In this document: in pieces, positions 10,885-23,400 of the stretch | Numbering within the stretch: position 1 is the stretch's first letter | Layout of the letters: each line of letters starts with the position of its first letter | Assembly (NCBI RefSeq): GCF_902459465.1 | Contig: NC_047070.1 | Coordinates: 14,720,156 to 14,784,155, forward strand | Length of the DNA stretch: 64,000 bases | Reading direction: 5' to 3' | Source of the DNA: Asterias rubens | Lineage: Eukaryota; Echinodermata; Asteroidea; Forcipulatida; Asteriidae | Made by a program: the position numbers and the translations under genes | Notes under the pieces: model-generated | What the model was told of the DNA's origin: nothing | Database searches by the model: none | The model's input: the letters and a program-made list of their open reading frames with translations, nothing else

Positions 10885-11165
10885 AATAATAATAATAATT
10901 TGGGGGGCTAATCGTCCTTACTCGCAGCTAGAGCTGAATTGCGAAGGACGCGGCTACAACGTGTTCGAGAAGCAGGCATGCAAGGCGCATTCAGCTGCCA
11001 AGATCGAAAGTGTTTCATTTTTTCCTGAGGGAGGAAAACCGGATGGTCTGGAAAACCCTCGTGGCACAGCAGAGAACCAACGCTAAACTCAACTCACATA
11101 TGGCCCCGACCGGGAATCGAATCAGGGTCACCTTGGCGAGCGCTTTACGCACAAGCCAACCGTGC
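10885..11165 (-). repeat. tRNA-derived SINE, minus strand, with AAT tail
   Basis: Read on the minus strand, the head GGCACGGTTGGCTTGTGCG (A-box-like) and GATTCGATTCCCGGTCG (B box) is followed by a body containing GTGCCACGAGGGTTTTCC. It ends in an (AAT)n tract at about 10887-10905. The 3' microsatellite tail is typical of SINE insertion. Confidence 0.6.
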
Positions 11166-11807
11166 CACCAAAATGTCTTCATTTGTAGGGATTGTCATAA
11201 TAGTTCACCCTCTGTCACATTTAGTTGGCAGTCTGTCAAAAAATCACACTATCTAACTCCTGTTTGTAAATAATTCACAGCAAACAATAATCTAATAAAT
11301 TTCTTCATTATAGAGACAAATTTATTTTTCTCACAAATCACATTTTGTTGTTATTGTACATAATAAATGTACACTGCTATACATGAAATAAATTACGACA
11401 ACATTTACTTTTAAACTTATACACATTCATAAGTTAATTGTGAAAAAATGATATTACAAACAATCTGTTACAATATTATTGCACGTTATTACTTAATTTC
11501 GCTAAAACTTCCCTTTGATACTTTCTGGAATCATTTTTCCCACTTCAACTGACTTGGAAGGAAGATCATGTTGTAGGGGATGCACAAAGCACTTGCATGT
11601 TTACATGTATCTACAGCTATGTTAAGTTTAAGAAAAGAGCCAACTCATCAACTCATCACAAAAGAAATTACTGCAAATTTTTGCTAAACTGTCACTGGCC
11701 GAGTGTTTACAAACTTGTTAGCTCTATTTAAAAAATAAGGGGCCTGTTAGACATTAAATTAACAGACGGCCACTGGCTATGTCTTGTTCCCTATGTGCAT
11801 GAGCAAT

Positions 11808-12265
11808 AAGCAGTACAAATTTCCATAGCACTAAAGAGGGCACAGACTATATTGATCTCCCAGCCTCGACTTGGTTACTATTGATGTAAATGTGTGGTAA
11901 AAAGATGGCCGCCACACAAAAGTTATTTTAAGTAGTATTGGTTCTGTAAGACTAAGAGAATAAGGAGTACAGATTCCCATCATACCAAAGAGGGCTCAGA
12001 CTAAATTGATTTGCAAGCCTCAATTTCGATGATGTAAATGGTTTGAAAACAAGATGGCCGCCATGATCAAAAAGAGTTATTTTAAGTAGTATTGGTTCTG
12101 TAAGACGAAGAGAATAAGAGCAGATCCCCATCAAATCAAAGAGGCCTCAGACTAAATCGATCTTCCAGCCACGATTTCATTACACTGATGTAAATGGTTT
12201 GAAAACAAGATGGCCGCCAAGATAAAAATAGAGTTAGTTTTAAGTCCCATTAGTCCTGGAAGGCT
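11808..12265. repeat. Tandem repeat of ~150 bp carrying AAGATGGCCGCC
   Basis: AAGATGGCCGCC occurs at about 11902, 12051 and 12206. Each copy sits in a unit that also contains GATGTAAATG(G)TTTG and TTTTAAGTAGTATTGGTTCTGTAAGAC. About three diverged units. No coding potential seen. Confidence 0.7.
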
Positions 12266-12378
12266 AAGAGACCATACATTTGTAGCTTCTAATTGTGGTT
12301 AATCACTAAATGCCTTCAGTCTGGTTGGTGGTTTCCCACTGTGGTTTCCAGAGGCAAGTCTTCCACTTTGGTTACCAG

Positions 12379-12535
12379 TATAGACCTTATGCATTGACGT
12401 CATCCAGCCGCCATCTTTGAGGTCAAACGGTGACGAAACAATCAAAACGCACATAGATTGACCAATGAACAATCTCCTTTTGACCTCAATGCGGGGGCGC
12501 CGTACTGAAATGACGTCATGTGCATAAGGTCTATA
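12379..12535. mobile_element. Palindromic MITE with TATAGACCTTATGCA termini and CRE-like sites (copy 1)
   Basis: Left end TATAGACCTTATGCATTGACGTCAT, right end ATGACGTCATGTGCATAAGGTCTATA. Each arm holds a perfect palindromic TGACGTCA. The inner arms pair through TTTGAGGTCAAA / TTTTGACCTCAA. A second copy lies at 15921-16092. Confidence 0.8.
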
Positions 12536-12967
12536 AGCTTTCCACTTTCTGGTTTCCCCTGTAATTTTTCATGTAGGCGGTAAACATCTCAAAGGATTCA
12601 TACTTGGTTTTCCCCTAGTGCCAATAAAAGATTGTCACAAGTTTGCTCCACGTTAGAAGGCCATATCTAACTCTATTGGTCCGTGCGTACGTGTACATCT
12701 CAGGGTATAAAGATATAACTTGCTTGATTCAAAATAAGAACATTGTTTGTGTATAAAATTACAAAATAAGAAGTTTACGAAGTATAAATGAGAGATCATC
12801 AGTGAAGCGGTTGTTTTTTTATCGGTAAAGTAAACTCTCCAAAAGGAATGTTTCTACCGAGAAGCCGAGTTGATTGTGGTTGAAAAATAATCAGTGTTAT
12901 AGGTCCTCAATGCAGATTGGTTCCATGGAGGTGAAAGGCAGGAAAAAAAACCACTGAGCCAATCCGG

Positions 12968-13160
12968 ACCAAATTTCATAGAGTTGCTTATGCGGAAAAT
13001 TGTTGCGTAACAATTGGCTGCTAAGCAGAAATGAGCAGGATACCAGTCACAAAGGCTACTGTTAACATGACAGTTTGACTGGTAACCTTATTCTGGTAAG
13101 CACAATTTTGTTGTGCTAAGCTGTTATTTGTGCTTAAGCAGCTCTACGAAACTGGGCCAT
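12968..13160. repeat. Imperfect palindromic repeat family C (AATTTCATAGAGTTGCTTA...AGCTCTACGAAACTGGGCC)
   Basis: The ends are approximate inverted repeats (CCAAATTTCATAGAGTTGCT versus GCAGCTCTACGAAACTGGGCC), with AAGCAGAAATGAGCAGGATACCAG inside. Related copies lie near 26653-26900 and 35836-36003. Probably a MITE. Confidence 0.65.
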
Positions 13161-14365
13161 TGACATAATTTTATAGAGCTGTTTATAGCAGAAAATTCTG
13201 CTTAATGACAAATTCGTTTTATTTAAAATTATAGCGATGGACTTTGTTAAAGTGGGGAAAGATCATAGCTAGGTTGGAATGTTCTGATAACTTTTGATCA
13301 AGTACTAGGAAATTAAGTGTTGTTTGACACTTTCTTTGGTTTAAATTAACTATGAAGATTAAGTGAATAATTAAAATGGCGATGAGTTGAATGAACATGT
13401 TGGAATGATTAACGACAACTGTTTTAAATGAGAAATGTTTTACAAACACTAACATCAATTTGCACTTACCTATATATTCAAACTAATATATTACAATTTA
13501 TATAGATTTATTTCATATAAATATTATATATATATAGATAAATATTAAATATTAACAAAATGGGGGTATCTATGGAACTAAAGAACAAGTAATAGCATTC
13601 ATGTACAGGTTTTAAAATTAGTACTACTTTTAAGTACAGTATAAACATACAACTTTCATTTGCTTATTAGGAAACAGATTTTAAAATTAGGGAAAAATAA
13701 TGACTGACTGCATCTTGTTAACTAAAAATATTGAATACATAAAGTTCAGTACAGAGGCCTAGTTATTTTAAAACTTTACAGAGTCATAAGTATAGCTTTG
13801 GGCTGTTTACCAAAAACATAACCATTAGTAATGTTTAATGATGTACTGTACATTCCTTAACTTATTATCAACTCGTTAACGACTAACCTAAACTGGTAAA
13901 AACATAACTATTACCTGTTAATTATCAGTTATGCTAGTTAGTTAAAGGCAGATCCAAAAAGAATCAGTTTAAAATACTGACTAGCACATCTCTTACTTGT
14001 TATCAATTTGTTACTGACTTTAACCATAAGAGCATAACTGTTACCTGTTGATGGTTAGTTATGCTAGTTAGTTTAAAGGCAGAACCATGGAGAAATGTTT
14101 TAAAGGGATGCTGCAGTGAATTAAAATAAAACAGTTAATTTTGCTGTCATTTATTTCTGATATATGTATTGAACCTCAATAAAATGTGTTTTGTTTTTTC
14201 CCCGACATATCTCACTTGCGTAATTAGCGAATAAGTCATGCCCCCCCCCCCTTTTGTGGATTGTTACCGCCCCCTACCATCGACGTCACGTCGGGAATTC
14301 AAACATATCGTCGGCAAAAAGAGTCTGGTCCCTAACTACACGCGCCAAGGTACCAGGCCACACAG
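13161..14365. other. Intergenic AT-rich stretch, no gene recognised
   Basis: Contains a diverged direct repeat (GTTATGCTAGTTAGTTTAAAGGCAGA...CATAACTATTACCTGTT) at about 13910-14090 and a poly-C run at about 14230. The minus-strand open frame at 13219-13458 has no recognisable domain. Confidence 0.4.
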
Positions 14366-14366
14366 T

Positions 14367-14420
14367 GCACACGTCTCTATATGCACACGTCTCTATATGC
14401 ACACGTCTCTATATGCACAC
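14367..14420. repeat. 16-bp minisatellite (GCACACGTCTCTATAT)
   Basis: Three perfect head-to-tail copies of a 16-bp unit plus a partial fourth. The open frames crossing it contain the corresponding peptide repeat and are artefacts. Confidence 0.85.
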
Positions 14421-15062
14421 AGCCAGGGGTTCCCGACATGACCGTTACGCCCCTTTTAGGGGCGGGGTGGGTTCCCCTAATCTCTTGAAAACCATTTTTA
14501 TAATAGATGCGCATTTAATAAAAAATTCAGGTTCAAAAAGTCATGTTTAATCGTTTAAATTATTTAAAAAAAACACAGCAGCCACCCTTTAACTAATTGA
14601 CCAGCAAGTCTCTTGTTTCTTTGTTTTGCACATTCCAATCACCACCATGGCACAGTTGTATGGGGTTATTTTCACCGCTAATAATGAGTTTCTATAGTTT
14701 CTTAGTAAGTTTCTGTTTCTTCCCCCCCCCCCCCCCAATGGGAATTTTTAGTAAATGTACAATTGAAACGTTGATTTATATAAATCATAAACAATTCATG
14801 AGAATTTCTTTATATGCACGCCTTTAGTCTTGATGGGCCAAACACAAGTTGTACAGCACAAGGGATTAGGTTTTAAAGAACTACTTGAAAAACCTATGCA
14901 TTTTTAAGCTAGATTTTCCCCCCCGATTTGCTCCTTTAAATATTTATGATTATCGTAGCTGGATGACTTTTTATATAAATGGCATATTGCATCCACTTTG
15001 TTTAACTACTCAGAAAAACACATCAACATGACTGAGTTAAACTAGGATGAATATCTAAACCT

Positions 15063-15160
15063 GTTTAGTTATTAACTAGTATTTATAGCTAGTATTTATA
15101 ACTAGTATTTTGTAACTAGTTTTTATAACTGGTATTTTTAACTAGTATTTATAACTAATG
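15063..15160. repeat. Degenerate ~15-bp tandem repeat (ACTAGTATTTATA)
   Basis: Six to seven diverged units of ACTAGTATTTATA/ACTAGTTTTTATA in a row. Confidence 0.7.
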
Positions 15161-15920
15161 TTACAGAAGGTTTGCATATTTTGATCTTAATTCCTACAGT
15201 GAATCAGAGATGCCATGCAAAAACAAAAAAGTGCGATACGCATGAGAAGAAAAAATGTCATCAGATAACAAAATCGGAAAGTTCAGGCAAGGACAGATTG
15301 GTGTGGGCTCACAAGGTGTTTGTATACAAATCTCAGAGGAAATTACACACAGGGTAGTACTACAAAAAAAAGGGAAAATATCACAAAAAGAATGCATGGT
15401 AGTGATGCGAGTAGAAAAGTGTATTTTGGCAAATCCAGTAGAGGATTCATGGCCAAGATAACAAATGCCTGGAATGTAAATTGTCAGAGGTCTGACAAAT
15501 TCACTCGGAGGAATCCAAGACAGGATTCAGAAAGGAATTCTACACATGGAGAAGAAAGGGTTACAAAATAATGGCAGTTTGAAAAGTAATACTGCATTGT
15601 CAGCTATTTTTGTGACACCATTTGTAGTGATGATGGAAAAGTTCATCCCACATAAACAAAGAAGTTTATTTAGGTATGATGCATTATTTACACCAAAGCA
15701 AGTAAAATCATTACCTTTTGTTTAAAAATGCAAAGTAAACATAATAGTCATCCAACTATTCTTCTCTGCAATAAAAAAAAAGTAATTGTAGCAAGTTTTC
15801 ACTTGTTTTGTTTGCACATAATTTTGTCAATGCCATGGAAGCTAATGTTGTTATTAAGCCCCAAATCCAACTCTTGGGGTTGTTTGACATTGTTTTGGGA
15901 CTTCAACACAGGATAAATAA
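15161..15920. other. No gene recognised; possibly downstream of complexin
   Basis: Three overlapping plus-strand frames (15172-15571) lack splice support, domains or coding-like composition. The stretch lies downstream of the complexin stop on the minus strand and could be part of a long 3' untranslated region, but no clear poly(A) signal was fixed. Confidence 0.35.
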
Positions 15921-16092
15921 TAGACCTTATGCACATGACAACATTTGAGTAGGGTGCTCTCCCTTAGAGGTCAAACAGAGGTTGTTCTTTAGCCATCCTG
16001 TGCAAAGTGCGTATGAAACTGTGTGTTTCCATTGTCTTATAATTGGTTTACCTCGAAGATGGCAGTTGAATGGCGTCAATGCATAAGGTCTA
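15921..16092. mobile_element. Palindromic MITE with TAGACCTTATGCA termini (copy 2)
   Basis: Left end TAGACCTTATGCACATGAC, right end GCGTCAATGCATAAGGTCTA. Inner blocks GAGGTCAAACAG and AAGATGGCAG are also seen in copy 1 (12379-12535). More diverged: the CRE palindromes are broken (ATGACAACAT and GGCGTCAA). Confidence 0.75.
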
Positions 16093-16319
16093 AAGCACTC
16101 CACACTAATGATGCCACTTTTGCTGAAAATTCCCGGCTGTCAGACAAATATTTCAACACTCGTGCAATCACAGCATCATCAGCACGCCAGACTATAGTAG
16201 TACTATTGTGGCACACTCAGTAAGCTTGGCCATGTACGCACGCTCGTACTGAGCTTCCATGGTAAGCATTAGTGCTGAGTACTATTAGGCCAAATGGGCC
16301 AGTCGTTCGACCACCAAAC

Positions 16320-16645
16320 TCTTTCTAACTTAGGATTAATCTTAGGAATTAGGATGATATAAATTCTGTATCCAAAGGCGTACGACGCATTGAACCTATC
16401 CTAAGTTAGGGCGGGTTAGTCTAGCGTGGGATGCATTGAACCCATCCTAAGTTCGGGCGGGTTAGTCTAGCGTAGGACGCATTGAACCCATCCTAAGTTA
16501 GGACGGGTTAGTACACTCGTCCTAACTCGAGTTAGGATTAATCCTAGCGTTTTGTGAAATTGGCTGCATTGAACCCATCCTAAGTTAGGACGGATTAGTC
16601 TACTCGTCCTAACTCGAGTGAGGATTAATCGTAGCGTTTTGTGAA
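16320..16645. repeat. Tandem repeat built on GCATTGAACCCATCCTAAGTT
   Basis: At least four units of GCATTGAACC(C)ATCCTAAGTT(A)GG(A)CGGGTTAGTC(TA), interleaved with TCCTAACTCGAGTTAGGATTAATCCTAGCG. CCTAAGTTAGG and CCTAACTCGAGTTAGG are themselves palindromes. Likely an expanded MITE terminus. Confidence 0.7.
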
Positions 16646-17493
16646 ATCGGCTGCAGGCATTATAAGTTCAAACATAGTTAGTGAGGGGAGTGTGTTGGAG
16701 GACACGGTTGGTGGAGGGTCCCTGAAAAAAATATTCAGGAGTTACAAGTGTATGGAATGGTGGGGGCCTCTGACAAAAACACTCAGTAGTAATGGGTTTT
16801 CAAAATGTAAAACGAGGCATTCTGTCCGTATAGAATTTACACCTATCACTGATAAAACTAAAGTTGTAATCACAATATTCATTTTCCATGTTTTTACTTT
16901 GTATTTTTGTGACAAACTTACTAAAACTTTGGTCCAAAACACTGGAGCTGTCATTTCAGTAACTGGGCAGGAATTGGAGTTGACAAAAAATGTCAGAAAC
17001 TTTGTTAAAAGATCAATGAATCCATAAACAAAATGTTCTAGTTGTAATCTAACCTTGGTGAACAATTAAACAAAAAATAACATGCCATTTTCTTTGTGTA
17101 AAACAACAATTCTTTGAATATTCTGATCATGTGCATTACTCATGACATTAAGAAGAAAAAAGTGTTTAAACAAAAAAATATTTCACAGCCAAATAAGCAC
17201 ACTTCAATGCTCAAGTGAAAATAAACAGCAGTTTAAGCAAAATAGTGTTTGGGTGAACAAAGTAGGTTCTGCACAGCCATCAAACATAAAAACTGCCGGA
17301 CAACAAAATAATCCACCATGATTACAACATGCAGTAGAAAGCAAGGGGAACTCAACACACAAGTGACTTTGAGAGACAGAGGTTCAAAAATGCAACGGTA
17401 GGGGGGATGCAGAAAACAAAATGGCGGAGTAAGCAAACAGGGTGTGTTGTGTGAATGCAATATGCTACATAATCACTAAGTACTGCCTGTGCC

Positions 17494-20400
17494 TTACTTG
17501 CCGAAAAAGCTGCCTATTTTCTCTGTGAGTGGCGTGAAAAAGTTCACAACAGTGTCCATGATACCTGGATTAAAAAAGGAGATCCGGGGGAAGCCAAGGA
17601 AAAGAAAGAAAAAATAATGGATAAAGAGATGAAGAAAGATTGATAGAGAGTTGAGATGATGTGCGTGAATGAGTTACCAATAAAAATATTACCAATAAAA
17701 CGACTCTATTCTACGCAAACACAGACCCTTTATTTTATGTACCATCGTTATAGTGTCACTGTTTACAGATATGGGATTTGAGGCATTGCATGGTGAGGTA
17801 TCAATATACATTTGGTTTGCGGAACACCATGTGTGTATCTACTTGCGGTAAGATTATGCTCTTTCGAGAATATGTCTTGCTTTATATTCTACTACCACGC
17901 AAGGAGTAGTTAAAAAGCAGAAGTAGAAAAGGGTTTAAAAAATTCCTAAAAATCTATTCAGCGATTGGAGATAGAATATAAAGCAAGACAAGTTCTCAAA
18001 AGAACATAATCTACCCAGCAAGTAAACACACACATATAGTGTTACAGCAAACCAAATTATGTGTATAGTATCTCATACATTTATACAAGATAAACTTTGC
18101 AAGTATCACTCCTTTAACCTAAACAGAAGCAATCCACTTTACTATTTCCCCTTCGTACACTCCCTCATGTCTGTTAGTAGCCTGATCAAATTTATGCCCA
18201 TCCACAATATGTTTATCCTTTCGTCCTTCTTAAGGATTTTAAGTCAGCATATTTTAAAGGAGTACTGTATGTGAAGATACTGCAGGAGTTAAACAGGATT
18301 AGGGACAACATTTCTAACATGTAGTTGATGAGTATCATGTGTCTCAGGGCTTTTTTTTATAGGTTTCATTTTTGAAAGGGCATGGGGCACCAAGGCATTT
18401 TCTCTTCGGTAAAGGGCAACCTAATGAGGTAATTGTAGATTTCTACTAGAGCATTTCAAAGGTGTCAAGGCAATGCCCATGGTGGCATGGAGGACATTGC
18501 CTGCGCTGCCTCCGTGAAGTATCTTTCCTGGTCTCTACACATTCAAATAAATCTACAGTATCAATTTATGCTAAGTATAATTTCACTAAAACATAATAAG
18601 CCCTACGGTTGTCCATATTTTTTCAAGGGTGGGGGGGGGGGGGGGGGACACCAAAGTTTCAAGGTTTTGCATGTGCATCTTGTTTTTAGGCTTCAAGGTT
18701 TTGTGCATCTTGTTTTAGGCTCACAAGAAGTATGTGGATGTTAACCCTCAATACCAGCTAAACAAAAGAAATTATCCACACAAATAGTAGTTTTGAACAA
18801 CATTATCAATATTTTACCTCTCCATTGAAAAAAACCTAGCAGCAGGTATTTCAAATGCTTAACACTATAGGGTCTGGTTTCTTTTGATTAGTAATTCTGC
18901 ACTGACGCTCAGCATTTTCCAAGAAAACTGGCAAACGGATTGAGCCCGGGCTGTCAGCAGCTCGTAATCAATACATTGATGAATAATTATTTCCAAGATG
19001 TCAGGCGTAAAGTACACCTGGGCAGGCTGTTACCAGGGTACCTTATAAATCAGGCTATGATAAGTTAAAGTAGATGTCTTTAGTACACAATTGTTTATAC
19101 GATTCGCATTGCTTTGTTTTTGAAAGAGCAAGGGCACCAAGGCATTTTCTCCTTGGTCAAGGGCACCCTATGAGGAAATTTTTAGTTTCTACTGGAGCAA
19201 TCAAAAGGCATTGACCAGGTGGCATGAAGGCAATCGCCTTCGTTGCCTCTGTGAATTATCAGACCTGCTGTCTGAACATAGCCACCGTCTCTTTAAGATG
19301 GGACATGAATAAATGCATTTACATTGGCAATTACATGCAGTGCCGTTAAGATGCGCTTTCACCCCTTAATGAATTCACATCGGGTCATTTTGACTGTCGG
19401 TACTGCTAGCCTCTCCAGGGCCCCCAAAGACAAAGAAATCCCATCAATTATTCTTACATCTTTCAGTGAGAATTCAGCATTCTAACATAAAATACTGTTG
19501 TAATTATTCTAAGAAGAATGGGGGAAAAAGAAATTATGCACTATCAAGAGAGCTTAAACAAATGTTTCAAGAGTTTTTAGGGAGATTTGTGTACATTGAA
19601 GGTTTTTAGTTTCAATATCACACACTATGATTTTATGTAAGTACGAAAGTATCTATTTACAAACAATAAATATTTAAGTTTGTATTTCCAAAACAAAAAC
19701 TGCTTACAGTGGCTCATAAGCAAGTAACTCCAAATAAATTTGTCTGAACACTACAGGCATTTAATAAATCTCAAACAAATAATCCCTTTCCATTTTTGGC
19801 TTTAATTGTTGCTCTGGCTTTACTTTTAAACAACAACATAGGTTGAGGGTTTGAAAATAAAAATTAAAAAAAAAGGAAATTAGTTGCATCTTTAAGACCA
19901 TTCTAGCATGCATCATTGTGCTTCACTTCCATTGGCCATGCACTGAGGTTATGTGAGTCATTCAAGCTCATGCAATGTACACTGTTAAAGGTGTTATACA
20001 CGACTGGCAGCGAGGACAAAATAGATGCAGACAGTGTGTCATGTTTTGTGTTATAAACCATACATGAAATAACAAACCGGTGGTAATTTGGGGTTAAATC
20101 CATTGTAAGTCGTGAGTAAATGTGAACAAATAGGCACAATTTCATTATAATAAAAAATGAACAAATTTGTCTTGCAATCCTACCTTAAGTCAGATTTGCA
20201 TTATGCATCTAAAACATTTGATTTGTTGTTGCATTATTAAATATGCAGCAAACGTTGCTGCCAAACTGGTAATATTTAAGGGTCAAACGGTGGGTAGAAA
20301 TATATGGTACAGAGAAGCTTGGTATGGAACAAATGGTTTTTTTTTCCTTTTCTTTAATTTAAATGGCAAAGTCAAAAGAATATCGATGTTAAAGATGGGA

Positions 20401-23400
20401 GTGCCTCATTTTGTTCTTTTGAAGGATGTGCCACAACTAAATATCTAAAATCTGCTTCAAAGCTGAATTTAAAAATATACATTGTTTTTCATCATTACAT
20501 ATCGGTTTAAACACTCAAACCTCAGAGACACTTTTGACATAATTCATCTCAGAATGAAAGGAGAAAAAAAATGAGCATCTCGATTTGTTGAGCCCTGCCG
20601 CACCTGGAAAAACAGATTTTGCCCGAGGATATCCGTGGCATTCTGCGGTGAAAACAAGACCCTCGCGTTCATCCAGGGATTTGTAGGTTCTAAAAGGGAT
20701 GGGACACCATTCAGCCAGGTACTGATCGGGTTACAATAGAATAAATACACAGGGAGTGACTGTCGTTTAAACCACAATGCTCGTGTAACTAAAGATGGCT
20801 TTTCAATGGTCAGGGTGGTTGAAAAGAGAAATAAAAGTGGTGATATGAATTCCTGTTAGTGTTGTGATGCCGTATAAAACATGGATTTGATAATTTAAAA
20901 AAAGTTGACAATAAGAAATGTTTACAGTGTTTTCATTTTAGTCACTGCTGCATGTATATAATAAATACGTGAGGAGTGACTGCCGGACAATGCTAGTGTA
21001 ACTTAAGATGATTTTTGAATGGCCAGGGTGTTTGAAACAAGAAATAATATAATAAAGAAAGGCTGGGATATGAATTACTGTTATGATAACCTTATAAAAC
21101 AAGGCGTGATACATCACAGAGTCAACAGAGGTGATTGCCTCCATGCCCCCAGGCCATTGCCTTGGTGCCCTTGATCGGACAGAAGAAATTTACAAATTCC
21201 TACTAGGGTGCCCTTTATCAAGGAGAAAATGCCTTGGTGCCCCTCTGCCCTTTCAAAAATGAAGAAAAACCAGCCTGGGTTGTGTCATTCCATGAATTTA
21301 TTATAACAAAATCAGCATCACACCAATTTATTTTTGACTGATTAATATGTTCCCTACAAGTTTTGGGAATCCAGTGGTAGATCAAAAAGCCTGACTTGTG
21401 GATATAGTTCCCAATAGACGCCATCTTGATGGGCAAATTGCATTTTAGCCTGCATACGCGTTTAGGCACTCAAATTATTAATGCAGCCATGTTATTTCCT
21501 GAACAGTCATCCTATGAGTTTTGCGATCTGTGCATGCGACACACAGTTTTCACATGAAACACACTGTGTGTTCAAAATGAAATGTAAAGATGGATGCTTT
21601 ACATCACATTGTAATCTATCTATAAAATTCAGAGAAGAAACGTACAACTATATTTATTACAGTGCAGTCTTTAAAAAGACTGATTTCAGTTTAAAGTCAG
21701 AAATATGTATCCCACACAGACAGCAATGCGGACAAAGCTATTACTCTTAAAGACACTGGACACTATAAGTAACTGCCAAAGACCAGTCTTCTAACTTGGT
21801 GTATCTCAACATATTCATAAAATATCAAACCTGTAAAAAATCGTAGTTGCGAGATAATAATGAAAGAAAAAACACCCTCATCACACAAAGTTGTCTGCTT
21901 TCACATGCTTGATTTCGAGACCACAAAATCTAATTCTGAGGTCTTGAAATCAAATTCATGGAAAATTACTTCTTTCTTGAAAATCACGTCACTTCAAAGG
22001 GAGCCATTTCTCACAAAGTATAATACTATCAACAGCTCCCCATTACCCATTACTAAGTAAGGTTTTATGCTAATAATTATTTTGAGTAATTACAAAGACA
22101 GTGTCCACTGCCTTTAACGAGAGACATGCTCAACACTGCGCACTTATTATATTACAGATGTTATCATTAAAAATGTCTAGATTTTAAGAGGTATAGAGTA
22201 TGTACAATTGAGTATTTGTGCTATTAAGGAAATGTAGGCCATAATACTGATGTGAGGTGCTTTTAGTTAAATAGGTCTTTGGAGCACCGTAAAGACAACT
22301 AAAAAATGTTAGGCTTAAAAAATTGGACGGAAGACTTGGTTTTGTACGAGTTCCCTAGTACAAAAACACTTGTTTAAGAACAGCACTGACACAGATAAGT
22401 ACATTTCTCAAACCCATATCTCTAGATTTACAAGCAAAGTATAATTCAAAATTATTTTCAAACAATTTCATACAGTGACCAAAACAATTCATGTTCTCCA
22501 AGAATTTTTATATGTTTTTCTGGATTATTTGTACCTTAGTGATTAACTACTTATTGAAAAAACACAGACATAACTTAATTTGTTCTAAGATGTTATTTTT
22601 TCGCTACCTGAGTATGTGAAATAGAATGTTGACGTCAACACAATTGAAAACTCAGTAGGAAGTGTCGTGACCGAGCAATTAAGAGCACCAAATTCAAACT
22701 CTGGTGTTTCTGATCAACAGAGTGTGGGTTCGAATCCCCAGCCGTGACACCTGTGTCCTTAAGCAAGACACTTAACCATTGCTTCGTCCTTCGGATGGGA
22801 CGTAAAGCCGTTGATCCCATGTCTTGTGTAAGGCATGTAAAAGAACCCAGTGCACTTATCGAAAAGAGAAAGGGTTCACCCCGGTGTTCCTGGTTGTAGC
22901 TGCTTAATGCGCTGTAGCACCTTGTAAACCCTTATAAGGTGCTAACTAGTGCGGTCTCAGAATTCATCACTGCAATAACCTATCTTTCTGAAAGCTTGTA
23001 TGCCTTGAGTACCTTGTTTGGTAGATTTGGCGCTACATGAGACTTCAATGTTATTATTATTAAAAATGTACCTTGCCTTTTTGTATCCATATGGCCTAAC
23101 ATAATATGTCAACAGATCTGATTGGCATGAAAGAAACACCACACCAACATTGACAATACAACATACTGACTGTCATTGTCTATTTACAGTAACGAAAATG
23201 TCATACTTTTGACAACTTGTTCAAATGTTTACTAAAATTGTATAATTTGTTTAGTTTTCAGAAATTGGGCATTTCTCAAGCCAAGATTACCAGATACTAT
23301 AACAAGAATTGCTTTGTAAAATGTCGAGCAATAGTTTGATTTCATTGTTGCCGCCCTATAAACAAAATTGAATTAGCATTCAGTACAAATCCTTTTACTG

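Noticed and set aside
15172..15571. Three overlapping plus-strand frames as a coding exon
   Set aside because: All three frames are open over similar stretches, as expected from A-rich sequence; no homology recognised and no consistent splice sites.
20544..20777. Minus-strand frame of 77 codons as an alternative complexin exon
   Set aside because: The reading does not resemble any complexin C-terminus and no in-phase acceptor/donor pair was seen; it overlaps a local direct repeat.
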